A stretch of 64,000 nt of DNA from Rapidithrix thailandica (GCF_039710355.1 NZ_JBDKWZ010000002.1:248001-312000), one strand, 5' to 3'; counted from the first letter of the stretch, positions 1-9,311 are shown. Notes: generated by a model not told the origin, from the letters alone. Made by a program: numbers and translations.

Positions 1-735
1 TTTTCGGGAAATCTGAATGATTTTCTGCCGGAAGAAAGTAAGAATGTCAATATTCCTTATCATTTCAAAAAACACCCTGCTGTCAAACACGCCATTGAGG
101 CAATGGGAGTGCCTCATATTGAAGTGGATGGGATCCTGGTCAATCAGTGTCCGGTAAAGTTCGACTATCCACTTCAGGACAAGGACCGGGTTCAGGTATT
201 TCCCATTGGGAGTTTCTCTACTATTCCTCAAGAAGGGCACTTACAAGCTCCGTTAAAGGCACACGAAGTAAAGTTTATTCTGGATGTACACCTCAGTAAA
301 TTGAATGTATTTTTACGGCTGGCCGGCATTGATTCTTATTACAATAAGGATTATGACGATCCTGAGATTGTTCAATTGGCAGAAATCCACGGTCGCATCG
401 CCCTTACCCGGGACAAAGGCCTTTTGCGCCGAAAAATTTTGAGCCGTGGCTATTGGATCCGCTCTACAGATCCGAAAGAACAATTTTGGGAAGTTATGCA
501 CCGGTACAATTTATGGTCATCGGTACAATTAGTTCACCGTTGTGTCCAATGTAACACTACACTTGTCCCCATTGCCAAAGAGCGTATCCTCTCGCTCATT
601 CCTGCTTTTATCTATAAAATGTATCGACAGTTTTACTACTGCCCGGCATGTCAAAAAGCGTATTGGGACGGACCGCATTTTCAATTAGTAAAACAATTGA
701 TCGAAGAGTTCAAAGAACAACAGTCGTTGACATAA
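1..735 (+). CDS. Mut7-C RNase domain protein with N-terminal ThiS-like ubiquitin domain (5' partial)
   Basis: The reading frame is open from base 1, so the start codon lies outside the window; the first internal ATG at 103 falls inside the ubiquitin-like domain and is not a credible start. The first ~75 residues match the ThiS/MoaD-like beta-grasp domain often fused to Mut7-C (ending in VFPIGSF). The rest is a Mut7-C (DUF82) PIN-like RNase domain: FILDVHLSKLNVFLRLAGID carries the first conserved Asp, and LTRDKGLL a second acidic site. It ends in a zinc ribbon with two Cys pairs (CVQC and CPAC). The family is predicted to cut RNA; substrate unknown. It converges on a peptidase gene across a bidirectional terminator. 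Confident on domain architecture; function in the cell is not known. Confidence 0.88.
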   Translation, partial: FSGNLNDFLPEESKNVNIPYHFKKHPAVKHAIEAMGVPHIEVDGILVNQCPVKFDYPLQDKDRVQVFPIGSFSTIPQEGHLQAPLKAHEVKFILDVHLSKLNVFLRLAGIDSYYNKDYDDPEIVQLAEIHGRIALTRDKGLLRRKILSRGYWIRSTDPKEQFWEVMHRYNLWSSVQLVHRCVQCNTTLVPIAKERILSLIPAFIYKMYRQFYYCPACQKAYWDGPHFQLVKQLIEEFKEQQSLT

Positions 736-739
736 AAAA

Positions 740-764
740 GCCTCCCAAGTTTTCCATGGGAGGC
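740..764. terminator. Intrinsic terminator between convergent genes
   Basis: An 8-bp perfect stem (GCCTCCCA / TGGGAGGC) with a 9-nt loop lies between the convergent stops at 735 and 799. An A6 run on its left side gives a U tract for leftward transcripts, so it best terminates the peptidase gene and may also serve the rightward gene. Confidence 0.75.
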
Positions 765-798
765 CAATCTTCTTCAATAAACAATATTGACCAAAGTC

Positions 799-1962
799 TT
801 ATTTTATGTTCAATTTATCTTTGATTCTTTTGGGAATTGCGTCTTTATGCACCAAAATCCCCACCGTTTTCAAACGCACATACGACTTGGACATATATAA
901 ATACCCTCCGAGCTCATTGCTATCCCCCCAAGAGTTTTTCGTCAAATAGAATTTCACCCCATTATCGTCCACCATTGAACCCACCACATGCATCAAGTGG
1001 TCATCTGTAGTGGTAAAGTTATCAAAAGTTTCCTGACGCATTTCCTGGTCGATTACCTTTTCCGGAATAGAAGCAACCAGATCAATTTTACCATCTTCCC
1101 CTTTTACTTCTTTTTCAGGTACAATGGCCATTCCTTTTCCATGAGAGAAGGCCTTTTCACTCACATCTCCATCCCAAGCGATCGAAAAGCCGTTTTTCAA
1201 GGCATTGTCCATCACCTCTTCCAATTCATCAACAGTGACATTATAAAAAATGCCATTGGCCCAGTTGTCCGGCACTTCCAATACACAGGGTTGATAGAGA
1301 GGATAATTAGCAAAAGAGGTCAACTCGATGTAATTGCCGGCATCAAAGCCGATCACCTCTTTGGCATATGACTGCGGGGAATAAGTTTTACCCTGATATT
1401 CAAAGGATTCCGGTATTTTCCCCAAATACGTATCCAATACGGCTTCGTAAGCTTCTTTCCACTTAGGATCCAGGGCTTTTCCTTTACTTTCCAATACCCC
1501 ATCCAGCATTCCTTTTAACAAAGAAAATAACTGACCGTGATCGTGAAAGTCTTTACCATAGTTCAAGCCGTTGTATATTTCTTCCGGAACAATGCCATGT
1601 AAAGCGGCTGCGGTAATGACATCGTGCGACAAACTACCTTGTCCAAAGTTAGCCTTGCCTTGCATGCGTACATAATGATCCGCTTTCCGGGGGTAATTAT
1701 GCCGGACAAAATACATTTCGGAAATATCGTGTTGCCCTTTACCCATCCGTATAGCTTCAGACTCCAAAAAAGAAGAAGTGGCAAAGCTCCAACAAGTCCC
1801 GGTACGGGCTTGGTTCTTGATGCCTGTCACATCCACTTTGTGTTGGATTTTAAAATTGGGTTTTTCTTGTTTGACAGCTTGAGCGAATAACTGAGGCATG
1901 GAAGCCGCAGTTATACAAATCAAGCCTGCTACGGTTTTGCGCAGTTGATTGGTCATTTTCAT
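799..1962 (-). CDS. Secreted C1-family cysteine peptidase (bleomycin hydrolase/aminopeptidase C-like)
   Basis: This 387-residue protein belongs to the papain-clan bleomycin hydrolase/PepC group. The catalytic triad is visible: Cys57 in QARTGTCWSFA, His325 in DDHLMHVVG, and Asn343 in KNSWG. The N-terminus has a basic start, a hydrophobic stretch and an FAQA cleavage-like site, so export to the periplasm is likely, unlike the cytosolic PepC of lactic acid bacteria. ATG at 1962 and the ATG two codons later are both possible starts. The gene is monocistronic, with a terminator immediately downstream and over 300 bp upstream. Exact peptide substrates cannot be told from sequence. Confidence 0.88.
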   Translation of the reverse strand: MKMTNQLRKTVAGLICITAASMPQLFAQAVKQEKPNFKIQHKVDVTGIKNQARTGTCWSFATSSFLESEAIRMGKGQHDISEMYFVRHNYPRKADHYVRMQGKANFGQGSLSHDVITAAALHGIVPEEIYNGLNYGKDFHDHGQLFSLLKGMLDGVLESKGKALDPKWKEAYEAVLDTYLGKIPESFEYQGKTYSPQSYAKEVIGFDAGNYIELTSFANYPLYQPCVLEVPDNWANGIFYNVTVDELEEVMDNALKNGFSIAWDGDVSEKAFSHGKGMAIVPEKEVKGEDGKIDLVASIPEKVIDQEMRQETFDNFTTTDDHLMHVVGSMVDDNGVKFYLTKNSWGDSNELGGYLYMSKSYVRLKTVGILVHKDAIPKRIKDKLNIK

Positions 1963-2157
1963 AAGGGTTATTCATTCGTAGTATTAGGATACAAACCAGT
2001 AGTCACTTTTTTAATGTTGCTCTCTTGTTGTAATCTGTAAGTAGCATCGTTAAATCAGTTACTGGTCTTTTACTTCGTAAATACAATTCTATAAAACATT
2101 TGGGAGGAATGGGAATCGTTACAGGAATAATTCCCAAATTAGGCTAAAACAAAGAGA

Positions 2158-2259
2158 GCTGTCTAAAAAACTCAATAGAACATAAAGCACTACAAAGAGT
2201 CACAAATTATGGAGTAAAGCTTCGTGTCTTTGTAGCTATATATCGGCTTTTTAGACAGC
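2158..2259. mobile_element. MITE-like palindromic element with GCTGTCTAAAAA ends
   Basis: A 102-bp non-coding element is bounded by 12-bp inverted ends, GCTGTCTAAAAA at 2158-2169 and TTTTTAGACAGC at 2248-2259. Inside are AGAACATAAA, ACTACAAAGA and TGTCTTTGTAGCTATATA segments that recur in the second copy near 62958-63071. Repeats of this kind (AGACAGCC ends, CACAAAG core) are familiar in Bacteroidota chromosomes and are probably mobilised in trans. It fills most of the intergenic space between the peptidase and CDF genes. Confidence 0.7.
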
Positions 2260-2288
2260 CTGTATCCTTGTCAAGACAAGGATACAGG
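2259..2288. terminator. Perfect 14-bp inverted repeat downstream of the CDF gene
   Basis: CCTGTATCCTTGTC and its exact complement are separated by only AA, 9 nt after the leftward CDF stop. There is no clear U tract, so it may be a factor-independent hairpin without a tail or an RNA-stabilising structure. Its left end abuts the MITE boundary. Confidence 0.55.
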
Positions 2289-2297
2289 CGCTAATGA

Positions 2298-3233
2298 TCA
2301 ACAATGCTCCAGTTCGCACTTTTCGCTTTCAAACTCCAACGATAAGGTGGGATGATTGATATTCAAAGATTTACAAAGCCGGGTAGCTTCTTTTTTAATT
2401 CGTTTTAACTCCTGAACTGTCAAATTATCATCAATTACCAGATGCAGGCTCAGCACATGGTATTCCCCATCCAATGACCAGGTATGCATATCATGAACGT
2501 CCTTCACTCCTTGCAATAAGCGCAATTGTGAATCCAATGTTTTTACATTGACTTCCGAAGGGACAGATTGCAGGAAAATCCGGAAAATTTGTTTGAGGTT
2601 TTTAAAGACATTAAACAAAATAAATACCGCGATTCCCAAAGAGAGTACCGGGTCGATCCAATACCAGTGTGTAAAGTAAATCACCGAACTGCCTACCAGT
2701 ACTGCCAACCAGCCCAAAGCATCTTCCATTAAGTGCAGCATCACTGCCCGGTTGTTCAGAGACTTTCCGGAATTGCGTAGGCGCAAAACTGCCAAGCCGT
2801 TAAACAACAAACCCAAGATGGCCAAGCCAAACATCCCGGCGGCACTTACCGGTTCGGGATTCCAAATACGCGGTACGGTTTCCATCAAAATAACGGCACT
2901 TCCCACTGCCAGAATCAAACTGGTAATCAATGCCCCTAGAATGGAAAAGCGTTTGTACCCGTAACTATAAGTATGGTCCCGGCCTTTTTGCGCGTATTTC
3001 TCCAGCCACAAAGAACTTCCGATAGCTGCGGTGTCCCCCATATCGTGAATGGCATCGGAAAGGATTGCGATCGAATTGGTGAACAGCCCACCAATCAACT
3101 CAATCACGGTGAAGGATGCATTCAGCCAAAACGCGACTTTGAGGTTTTTCGTCACCGGGTGAATATGTGCTCCGGCATGCTCATGCGAATGATTACACCC
3201 ATGATGGTGCTGATGTTCCTTTGTATGACTCAT
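2298..3233 (-). CDS. CDF-family cation efflux transporter (CzcD/ZitB-like)
   Basis: The protein is a cation diffusion facilitator with six predicted membrane helices that exports Zn2+, Co2+ or a similar divalent metal by proton exchange. A His-rich N-terminus (HQHHHGCNHSHEH) is followed by the metal-site motifs SDAIHDMGD in helix 2 and HLMEDALGW in helix 5, and then a C-terminal cytoplasmic domain. The open frame reaches 3260, but the ATG at 3233 (MSHTKEHQHHH) matches family N-termini and is preferred. It follows the methyltransferase and ABC genes on the same strand, so it may be the export arm of a metal-homeostasis group. Family is clear; metal specificity is inferred. Confidence 0.9.
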   Translation of the reverse strand: MSHTKEHQHHHGCNHSHEHAGAHIHPVTKNLKVAFWLNASFTVIELIGGLFTNSIAILSDAIHDMGDTAAIGSSLWLEKYAQKGRDHTYSYGYKRFSILGALITSLILAVGSAVILMETVPRIWNPEPVSAAGMFGLAILGLLFNGLAVLRLRNSGKSLNNRAVMLHLMEDALGWLAVLVGSSVIYFTHWYWIDPVLSLGIAVFILFNVFKNLKQIFRIFLQSVPSEVNVKTLDSQLRLLQGVKDVHDMHTWSLDGEYHVLSLHLVIDDNLTVQELKRIKKEATRLCKSLNINHPTLSLEFESEKCELEHC

Positions 3234-3315
3234 ACTATCAACTCGTTCATAATTCTTCAAATCACCGGCTTAAAGCAAGAAATATTACTGGCCGGTGCTA
3301 TTAACATCTACATAG

Positions 3316-4005
3316 TTATGACTTACTCGCCTCTACAATATAGAGATCTTTCAGCATCTCTTTCCCCAAAAAGCTCATACTTTCATCCTGTTCATAAATA
3401 ATGGACTTTACAGTAAAGCTCAAGCTTTCCAATAGTTTTTTCACCGAATCCCCCTCATAGAGCTGAAAGCCATATTTGACCATCGGTAAATCTTTCATAA
3501 ACTTCTCACTTCTAAAAGATAAATACAATGTGCCACCGGTTCGCAATACGCGTTTAATTTCCCGAAGGTGGACTATAGGCTCTTCCCAGAAATACAGCGT
3601 ATTGACCGTAAACACAGCATCCAACTGATGGTCTTCAAAAGGTAACTTTTCAGAACTTCCATGCAAAATTTGTGCGTTGGGCAAGTCTGCTACGGCCTTT
3701 TGGGCTTCTTTTACCATTTCTTCGGACAATTCCAACCCGTAATAATGCAAGTCAGGGGCTTTTGCCAACACCTCAGGGATAAACGCTCCGTTGCCCATTC
3801 CGATTTCCAATACTTTTTGCCCTGCTACCAATGACAATTGCTCGATCACCCTTTGGGTCATCTTACCGTTATTCACATTTAATTTTTGCGCTACTTCTAC
3901 CGCTTCCTGACCTGACGGACAGCGCAACTGTGCCGCCATGTATTTCACTTCTTCTTCGGTAAAAGTTTTTTCTTCTTGCGAAGAGGTATTTTTATGCTCG
4001 TTCAT
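3316..4005 (-). CDS. Class I SAM-dependent methyltransferase (Methyltransf_11-like)
   Basis: This 229-residue protein shows the Rossmann-type SAM-binding signature VLEIGMGNG, with the acidic post-I residue in YYGLELSEEMV. Motif III-like FTVNTLYFW and a final beta-hairpin region follow. The substrate is unknown. It sits between the ABC half-transporter pair and the CDF exporter on the same strand, 55-110 nt from each, so co-transcription with the metal-transport genes is plausible. Methyltransferases next to IrtAB/YbtPQ-like transporters may modify a small metal-binding molecule, but nothing in the sequence proves this. Confidence 0.8.
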   Translation of the reverse strand: MNEHKNTSSQEEKTFTEEEVKYMAAQLRCPSGQEAVEVAQKLNVNNGKMTQRVIEQLSLVAGQKVLEIGMGNGAFIPEVLAKAPDLHYYGLELSEEMVKEAQKAVADLPNAQILHGSSEKLPFEDHQLDAVFTVNTLYFWEEPIVHLREIKRVLRTGGTLYLSFRSEKFMKDLPMVKYGFQLYEGDSVKKLLESLSFTVKSIIYEQDESMSFLGKEMLKDLYIVEASKS

Positions 4006-4113
4006 ACTTTTTAATCTGTTTTCAATTATTAATTGGATAAGTAAAGTTAAACTAAATTCCTCGGAAACTCGCGCCTCTTTCCTAAGGACTCCTATACGCT
4101 TTCAACACCTTTG

Positions 4114-5862
4114 TCAGATTTCATTTGCAGGCATCATTGTCTTAATTTTCCAGCTTTGGGCTTTTTGTTGTTGATTCCATAGTTGTGTATACAAACCGCC
4201 CACTTCCATCAGATACGTATGATCCCCGGTTTCTTTGATACGTCCTTGGTCCAATACGATAATTTGATTTGCATTTTTGATGGTTTGTAATTTATGCGCA
4301 ATAACCACCACCGTTTTATCTTTTACCAGTTGTTGAATTGCCCGCTGGATATATACCTCATTTTCCGGATCTAAAGAAGCAGTCGCTTCATCCAAAAGGA
4401 CAATCGGTGCATCTTTCAACATTGCCCGGGCAATAGAAACCCTTTGTTTTTGTCCTCCCGACAAACGGGACCCTCCCTCACCTACTCTTGTTTCCATCCC
4501 TTGGGGGAGGGACCGGATAAACTCCTGACATTGAGCAGCCTTAGCTGCTTGCCAGACTTGTTCTTTACTTGCCTTAGGGTTACCGATCAATATATTATTA
4601 TAGACGGTGTCATCAAACAAATAGACCTCTTGAAATACTTCACTGATCATTTGATAAACCGTATGGGGGGCAAGTAGCTGTATGTCAATTCCGCCAATCA
4701 TAACACTTCCCTGTTGTGCATCCCAAAACCGGGCAATCAAATTGGCAATGGTGGTTTTTCCCGAACCGGAAGGCCCCACCAAAGCCACCATGGATTTTTC
4801 AGGAATATAAAAACTAATTCCCTTCAATACGTTTTCATCTCCGGTATAGGAAAAATTCACATGATCAAACGCAATATCGAAATGTTCCGGTGGACAGTCT
4901 TCCTCCCATTCCTGTTCTTCGGCTTTGAGTAAGTCAATGATTCTGGTCAAACTAATATTCATATACCGTAACGTGACGTAATCCACCAAAACCACTTTCA
5001 ACGGCTCGTACAGACGGTATCCCATGATTAAAAAAGCAATCAAAACCGGTATGCTCAAAGTTCCCGTTTCAAAATATCCGACCCCCAAGCCAACCATTCC
5101 CAGAAAAAACAGTTCAAATATGATCGCAGCCAATAATACAAAGGGGCCCGGGAGAGCTTCTGTCCGGATACTGGCTTTTTTAAAATCCCTCATAGCTCTT
5201 TCCAAGCTTTTGAAATGAGCACCGGTCATTCCATAGGATTTGATAAAGCGGATTCCCTGAACATATTCCAGAAAGCGCGCCCCGGTAGCATTTCTGGCAA
5301 GAACCAATTTCGCTCCCTGTTTGGTAATGACCCAATTCGCAATTTTCACAAACAAATACCCTAAAGGCAGAGCCGCTATCAGTAATAAAGCCAGGCGCCA
5401 ATCAACGGCAAACAGAAAAACCGAAAGGGTAAGCGTAGCAAATACAGCCCCGGCAATATTGCCAACGGTATGCCCGAAGATGGTTTCAAAATTGGCCACG
5501 TCTTGTAATACCACAGAGGCGAGATCTCCCGGATCTCTTTTCTTAAAATATCCCATAGAGAGTCGCTGCAGGTGATTCCCTAATTTCAAGCGCAAGGTAT
5601 TCGATAATTGAAAGGTCATTTGATTGGATGCCAACAACGTTTTGGAGGCAATATAAAATTGCAACAGTAACATCCCCCCCATAATACCTGCAATCCACCA
5701 AATTTTCCGTTGATCGGGTTCCGGTTCAAACAACTCCCAAATAATCAACAATAACATCCCTGTAGGGCTGGCGACAAAAATCCCATGTAACAGTTCCCAA
5801 AAGAGGCTCTTTCGTACCGCTCCCGGAGCAATACGGAATATATACAAAAGGTTTGAAAGCAT
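4114..5862 (-). CDS. ABC half-transporter, fused permease and ATPase (IrtB/YbtQ-like)
   Basis: A type IV ABC exporter-fold half-transporter has about six membrane helices in its first ~320 residues, then an ATPase domain. Numbered from the 5901 start, Walker A is GPSGSGKT at 376-383, the signature LSGGQ at 480-484 and Walker B VLLDEA at 501-506. Two starts are possible, 5901 and 5862 (MLSNLLYIFRIAP); the second is closer to family N-termini. It follows the other half-transporter by a short gap and the two should form a heterodimer. The tandem fused pair with a divergent AraC regulator is the arrangement of IrtAB/YbtPQ importers of ferric siderophores. Iron-siderophore import is inferred from that architecture, not from a substrate motif. 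Confidence 0.85.
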   Translation of the reverse strand: MLSNLLYIFRIAPGAVRKSLFWELLHGIFVASPTGMLLLIIWELFEPEPDQRKIWWIAGIMGGMLLLQFYIASKTLLASNQMTFQLSNTLRLKLGNHLQRLSMGYFKKRDPGDLASVVLQDVANFETIFGHTVGNIAGAVFATLTLSVFLFAVDWRLALLLIAALPLGYLFVKIANWVITKQGAKLVLARNATGARFLEYVQGIRFIKSYGMTGAHFKSLERAMRDFKKASIRTEALPGPFVLLAAIIFELFFLGMVGLGVGYFETGTLSIPVLIAFLIMGYRLYEPLKVVLVDYVTLRYMNISLTRIIDLLKAEEQEWEEDCPPEHFDIAFDHVNFSYTGDENVLKGISFYIPEKSMVALVGPSGSGKTTIANLIARFWDAQQGSVMIGGIDIQLLAPHTVYQMISEVFQEVYLFDDTVYNNILIGNPKASKEQVWQAAKAAQCQEFIRSLPQGMETRVGEGGSRLSGGQKQRVSIARAMLKDAPIVLLDEATASLDPENEVYIQRAIQQLVKDKTVVVIAHKLQTIKNANQIIVLDQGRIKETGDHTYLMEVGGLYTQLWNQQQKAQSWKIKTMMPANEI

Positions 5863-5939
5863 ATTAGAATAAATTAATACAATTGTGAGATGAGGAAGCA
5901 ATCAGCTTCCTTAATTCTTCTGTTTCGAATGAAGCCTGT

Positions 5940-7706
5940 TTATTGAAGAATAATTTCAAACTCATTGGCCCGCTGGTGTGCCTCCCACATCTTTTGATAG
6001 AGCCCACAATGTTTAATTAACGATTCGTGTGAACCCTTACCGGATATTTGTCCCTCTTCCAATACAATGATTTGATTTGCTTCCTTAATCGTGCTCAAAC
6101 GATGCGCAATCACAATCACCGTTTTGTTTTGAATCAATTGATTAAAAGCATCCAAAATCTTGGACTCATTGTCGGGATCACTAAAGGCAGTTGCTTCGTC
6201 CAACACCAATACCGGAGCATTTTTCAAAATAGCGCGAGCGAGTTGAATTCGCTGTTGTTCGCCTCCGCTTAAATGTACACCGCCTTCTCCGATACGGGTT
6301 TGGTATCCCTTTGGCAAACTGCCTATAAATCCATGACATTGGGCGGCTTGGGCGGCTGCAATCACTTCCGCCTCCCCCTTGTCCATACCCATTCTGATAT
6401 TTTCGTAAATCGTTTCCTGAAAAAGGAAATTATCTTGAAAGACAAAGGAAACCTTCTTCATCAAATCCTCCGGTGGTATATTTTTCAAATCAACTCCCCC
6501 CATTAAAATCCGGCCTTTTTGACAAGCCCAAAAACCTGCGATTAATTGCCCGATGGTAGACTTTCCTGAACCTGATGGCCCTACTAAAGCGGTGACTGTC
6601 CCCTGAGGAATTTGGAAACTGACGTGTTCTAAGGCTTTGAATTGATTTTCATAATGAAAGGAAACCTCCTCAAATTCAATGGAATGATTTTTCACTTCTT
6701 TAGCATTCAGAACGATTTCTTGGTCTTGGTTAAACAGCACTTCGTCCAAGCGTTGCACTCCATGGTTGATCATGGAAACTTGAGAACCCAGGTTAGAGAG
6801 GGCAAACAAAGGTTTGATATAACCAACTCCCAATATCAGAAATAACAAGAATACCGGTAAGCTCACCCCATTGCTAAAATAGAGGTAAGTTCCTAGTAAC
6901 AAAACAGGAAGCATGGCATTGCTGATGAAACTCATAAATACGGCCCAAGGGGTAGCGGTTCTTTTCATCCAGGTGAGTACCATTCGGTCAAACCGCTTGA
7001 CCGTTCCGCTGTATTTGTCAAAACTATCGGCCGACTGGCCAAAGATCTTCATCACCGGCATTGCCCTCACAAACTCCACTATCCCGGCATTCATAGCCTC
7101 CAAGGCACGATGGTACTCGCCCATGACTTTTTTATTCTTTGGGGATGAAAAAACCAAGGGAACCCAAATGGCAATAATGGCTAAAGGCAAACAACTGATC
7201 AAGGCCATCCTCCAATCAATAAAAAATAAATAAAGCAATACAAACACCGGTAGCGTCAAGCCTTTGATAAAATCGGGAATGCCATGTGCAATAAAATTTT
7301 CTATTCGTTCAATATCATCCGAAAGGATCTTCTTGAGTTCACCGGAGTTCCGGTTATTCAAATATCCCAAAGGTAGCTTTCCTACTTTTTCGGCCATCTG
7401 CATTCTCAAGGTATAGAGAATATTAAAAGCCGCTATATGGGAAGCCATTCCCGAAGCAAACAGGAGTACATAACTGATCAGCACTGACACGGCTGCCCAG
7501 AACAAATATTGATGGACAAGCGCTAATTCCGGTTGTGGCATTAGAAGGGATTGTATGATCCAATACATCAGAGCATACGGGATCATGCCTAAAAGCACGT
7601 GCAATACCGCCAAAAAACCTGACCCGGCCAATAGCCAACGCTTTTGACCGGCCAACTCTAATAAACGCCCAACCCCCGATTTCTTTTTAGGCGTGTTATT
7701 TTTCAT
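5940..7706 (-). CDS. ABC half-transporter, fused permease and ATPase (IrtA/YbtP-like)
   Basis: This 588-residue half-transporter is the partner of the downstream one. A membrane domain occupies roughly residues 20-320; the ATPase domain then shows GPSGSGKS (Walker A), LSGGEQQR (signature) and VLVLDEATAFSD (Walker B). The Asp-rich start of the D-loop is altered to FSDPDNE here, against ASLDPENE in the partner. Its start codon overlaps the end of the preceding small gene by 11 nt, so the two are translationally coupled. The pair resembles YbtP/YbtQ and IrtA/IrtB, which import ferric siderophores despite an exporter fold. Unlike mycobacterial IrtA it has no siderophore-interacting FAD domain. 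Confidence 0.85.
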   Translation of the reverse strand: MKNNTPKKKSGVGRLLELAGQKRWLLAGSGFLAVLHVLLGMIPYALMYWIIQSLLMPQPELALVHQYLFWAAVSVLISYVLLFASGMASHIAAFNILYTLRMQMAEKVGKLPLGYLNNRNSGELKKILSDDIERIENFIAHGIPDFIKGLTLPVFVLLYLFFIDWRMALISCLPLAIIAIWVPLVFSSPKNKKVMGEYHRALEAMNAGIVEFVRAMPVMKIFGQSADSFDKYSGTVKRFDRMVLTWMKRTATPWAVFMSFISNAMLPVLLLGTYLYFSNGVSLPVFLLFLILGVGYIKPLFALSNLGSQVSMINHGVQRLDEVLFNQDQEIVLNAKEVKNHSIEFEEVSFHYENQFKALEHVSFQIPQGTVTALVGPSGSGKSTIGQLIAGFWACQKGRILMGGVDLKNIPPEDLMKKVSFVFQDNFLFQETIYENIRMGMDKGEAEVIAAAQAAQCHGFIGSLPKGYQTRIGEGGVHLSGGEQQRIQLARAILKNAPVLVLDEATAFSDPDNESKILDAFNQLIQNKTVIVIAHRLSTIKEANQIIVLEEGQISGKGSHESLIKHCGLYQKMWEAHQRANEFEIILQ

Positions 7707-8151
7707 ACGTTTCGAGCAATTGAAGGAGAGATGATTTCGATTCTTGTGTTAATTGGGAAGGTAATATTTCCTCGTTGAGCCAGTTTAAGGCCGATAAAGC
7801 ATCTTTGAATACTTTGCTGGGATAACCGAAGGCTTTTTGAGTATCTAAATTTTGCATTTTGGAAAACGAAGCCTCCTCTGAAACTAACAAAGCCACTCCC
7901 TGCACATAAGCACGCATTTTACTTTTATTCTCCTTCATCCATAGTTTTCCTGCCTGGGCTACACCTTTTTCACTGGTAAAGCCGGCTGGGTCTCGAAGGT
8001 TTAAAATAGCAAAAGGTTTCTCTTTGTCTAACCATTTGCCGTAGGCGTCCAATACCGTTTGATACCCTTCCATGGTAACTTCCCCCATGTTCACTACCAA
8101 TACCAGTGGCCAGTACTCTTCTATAATTTGTGTCATTGAAAGCTTTTGCAT
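7696..8151 (-). CDS. Small protein of unknown function, first gene of the ABC operon
   Basis: I do not recognise a named family with certainty; the size and alternating helix/strand pattern are like STAS/SpoIIAA-type regulatory domains. The open frame extends to 8196, but the ATG at 8151 (MQKLSMTQIIEEYW) is preferred. The longer version would put the operator-like palindrome at 8162-8178 inside the coding region and add an unlikely leader. The stop overlaps the next gene by 11 nt, which indicates an operon with the ABC pair and suggests an accessory role in that transport system. No signal peptide or membrane helix is seen. Confidence 0.6.
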   Translation of the reverse strand: MQKLSMTQIIEEYWPLVLVVNMGEVTMEGYQTVLDAYGKWLDKEKPFAILNLRDPAGFTSEKGVAQAGKLWMKENKSKMRAYVQGVALLVSEEASFSKMQNLDTQKAFGYPSKVFKDALSALNWLNEEILPSQLTQESKSSLLQLLETYEK

Positions 8152-8161
8152 AAAAAAATAG

Positions 8162-8178
8162 TTTAGAATTATTCTAAA
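8162..8178. promoter_or_regulatory. Operator-like palindrome between ABC operon and AraC gene
   Basis: TTTAGAAT-T-ATTCTAAA is a perfect 8-1-8 inverted repeat in the divergent intergenic region, 10 nt upstream of the preferred start of the leftward operon. Its TTTAGAA/TTCTAAA half-sites resemble DtxR/MntR- or Fur-type metal boxes. Metal-responsive repression of the ABC operon is inferred. Confidence 0.6.
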
Positions 8179-8267
8179 TAATTTATAACTTTCCACAAAG
8201 TTGTACTAAAATGCGTAATACCGGTTAACGAGAAACGGATTAAAAGCTACGCCAAACGGATAATCTT

Positions 8268-9257
8268 ATGAGATTAAGTATTAACCAACATGAATTACAA
8301 GAACTCATTTTCGGACAAGAGTTGCATGATATTCTTCAACCTGTGGAATGTTTCACGGAAAAAACCTTAAACTATGACCATCCCGACTTAGGCCGGTTTC
8401 ATTGCCAGGTAACAGCGATGAAAGAGGTAGCCATATATCAATCTACTTACCAACTCCCTCATAGTTTACAAATGGTTTCCGAATATGACCGGGAGTTTAT
8501 TGAAATGCATTTTACCTTAAATGGCAAGAGTGAAATGCGACAACGGGGACAAAGGAAGAAACATCACTTTCATTCCAATCAACATAACCTTTATTACTCT
8601 TCCGGCTTTGACGGGGAGTTTTTCCTTGCTCAAGACGATGCTCCATTGGAATATTTTGAAATCCACTTCAGCAAGGACTACTTCTTTAACTTACTTAGAG
8701 ATAATTGTTCGCTACAAGGCAAATTCTTAAGGCAAATAGAGCAGGGAAATAGTGGGTTTATCCATCCTAACAACCTTAAGATTACACCGGAAATTTTGTG
8801 GATTATTCAAAGTATAAAAAACTGTCAACGTACAGGGCATTTAAAAAAGATGTACCTGGAGTCAAAAGTTATAGAATTATTAATGCTGCAACTAGAGCAG
8901 ATCGAACAAGAAAACAGCAAAGTTACTGTGAAGGGTTTTAAAAAGGAAGACTATGATAAAATACAGGAGGCCCGTTTGTTTTTAAATAAACAATTCCGGA
9001 CACCACCTACTCTTACCGGCTTAGCAAAACTTGTAGGTTTGAATGAGTTCAAATTGAAGAAAGGGTTTAAAGGGGTATTTGGAACAACCGTATTCGGCTA
9101 TATCCACCAACTGAAAATGCAAGAAGCCCAAGTACTTCTGAGAGAAGGGGAAAAGTCCGTTAGTGAGACCTCATTATTGATCGGGTATAAGAACCCTCAG
9201 CATTTTACGGCAGCCTTTAAAAAATATTTTGGGCTATTACCTAGCCAATTGATATAA
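8268..9257 (+). CDS. AraC-family transcriptional regulator (YbtA/PchR-like)
   Basis: The protein has 329 residues. An N-terminal ligand-sensing region of about 230 residues is followed by a C-terminal AraC HTH domain. In that domain PTLTGLAKLVGLNEFKLKKG forms the first helix-turn-helix, and SVSETSLLIGYKNPQHFTAA with FKKYFGLLPSQL the second, which carries the family signature. It is divergent from the IrtAB/YbtPQ-like operon across a short region with a palindrome. PchR/YbtA-type regulators typically sit in this position and activate siderophore uptake when they bind the ferric siderophore. That role is inferred from context. Confidence 0.88.
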   Translation: MRLSINQHELQELIFGQELHDILQPVECFTEKTLNYDHPDLGRFHCQVTAMKEVAIYQSTYQLPHSLQMVSEYDREFIEMHFTLNGKSEMRQRGQRKKHHFHSNQHNLYYSSGFDGEFFLAQDDAPLEYFEIHFSKDYFFNLLRDNCSLQGKFLRQIEQGNSGFIHPNNLKITPEILWIIQSIKNCQRTGHLKKMYLESKVIELLMLQLEQIEQENSKVTVKGFKKEDYDKIQEARLFLNKQFRTPPTLTGLAKLVGLNEFKLKKGFKGVFGTTVFGYIHQLKMQEAQVLLREGEKSVSETSLLIGYKNPQHFTAAFKKYFGLLPSQLI

Positions 9258-9270
9258 ATTACATTTCAAT

Positions 9271-9311
9271 AACAGAAAAAGGAGCTTGGGTATCAGGCTC
9301 CTTTTTCTGTT
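9271..9311. terminator. Strong bidirectional terminator
   Basis: A perfect 15-bp stem (AACAGAAAAAGGAGC with its complement, 11-nt loop) lies between the convergent AraC and TPR genes. The A5/T5 tracts inside the stem serve both directions. Confidence 0.85.
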
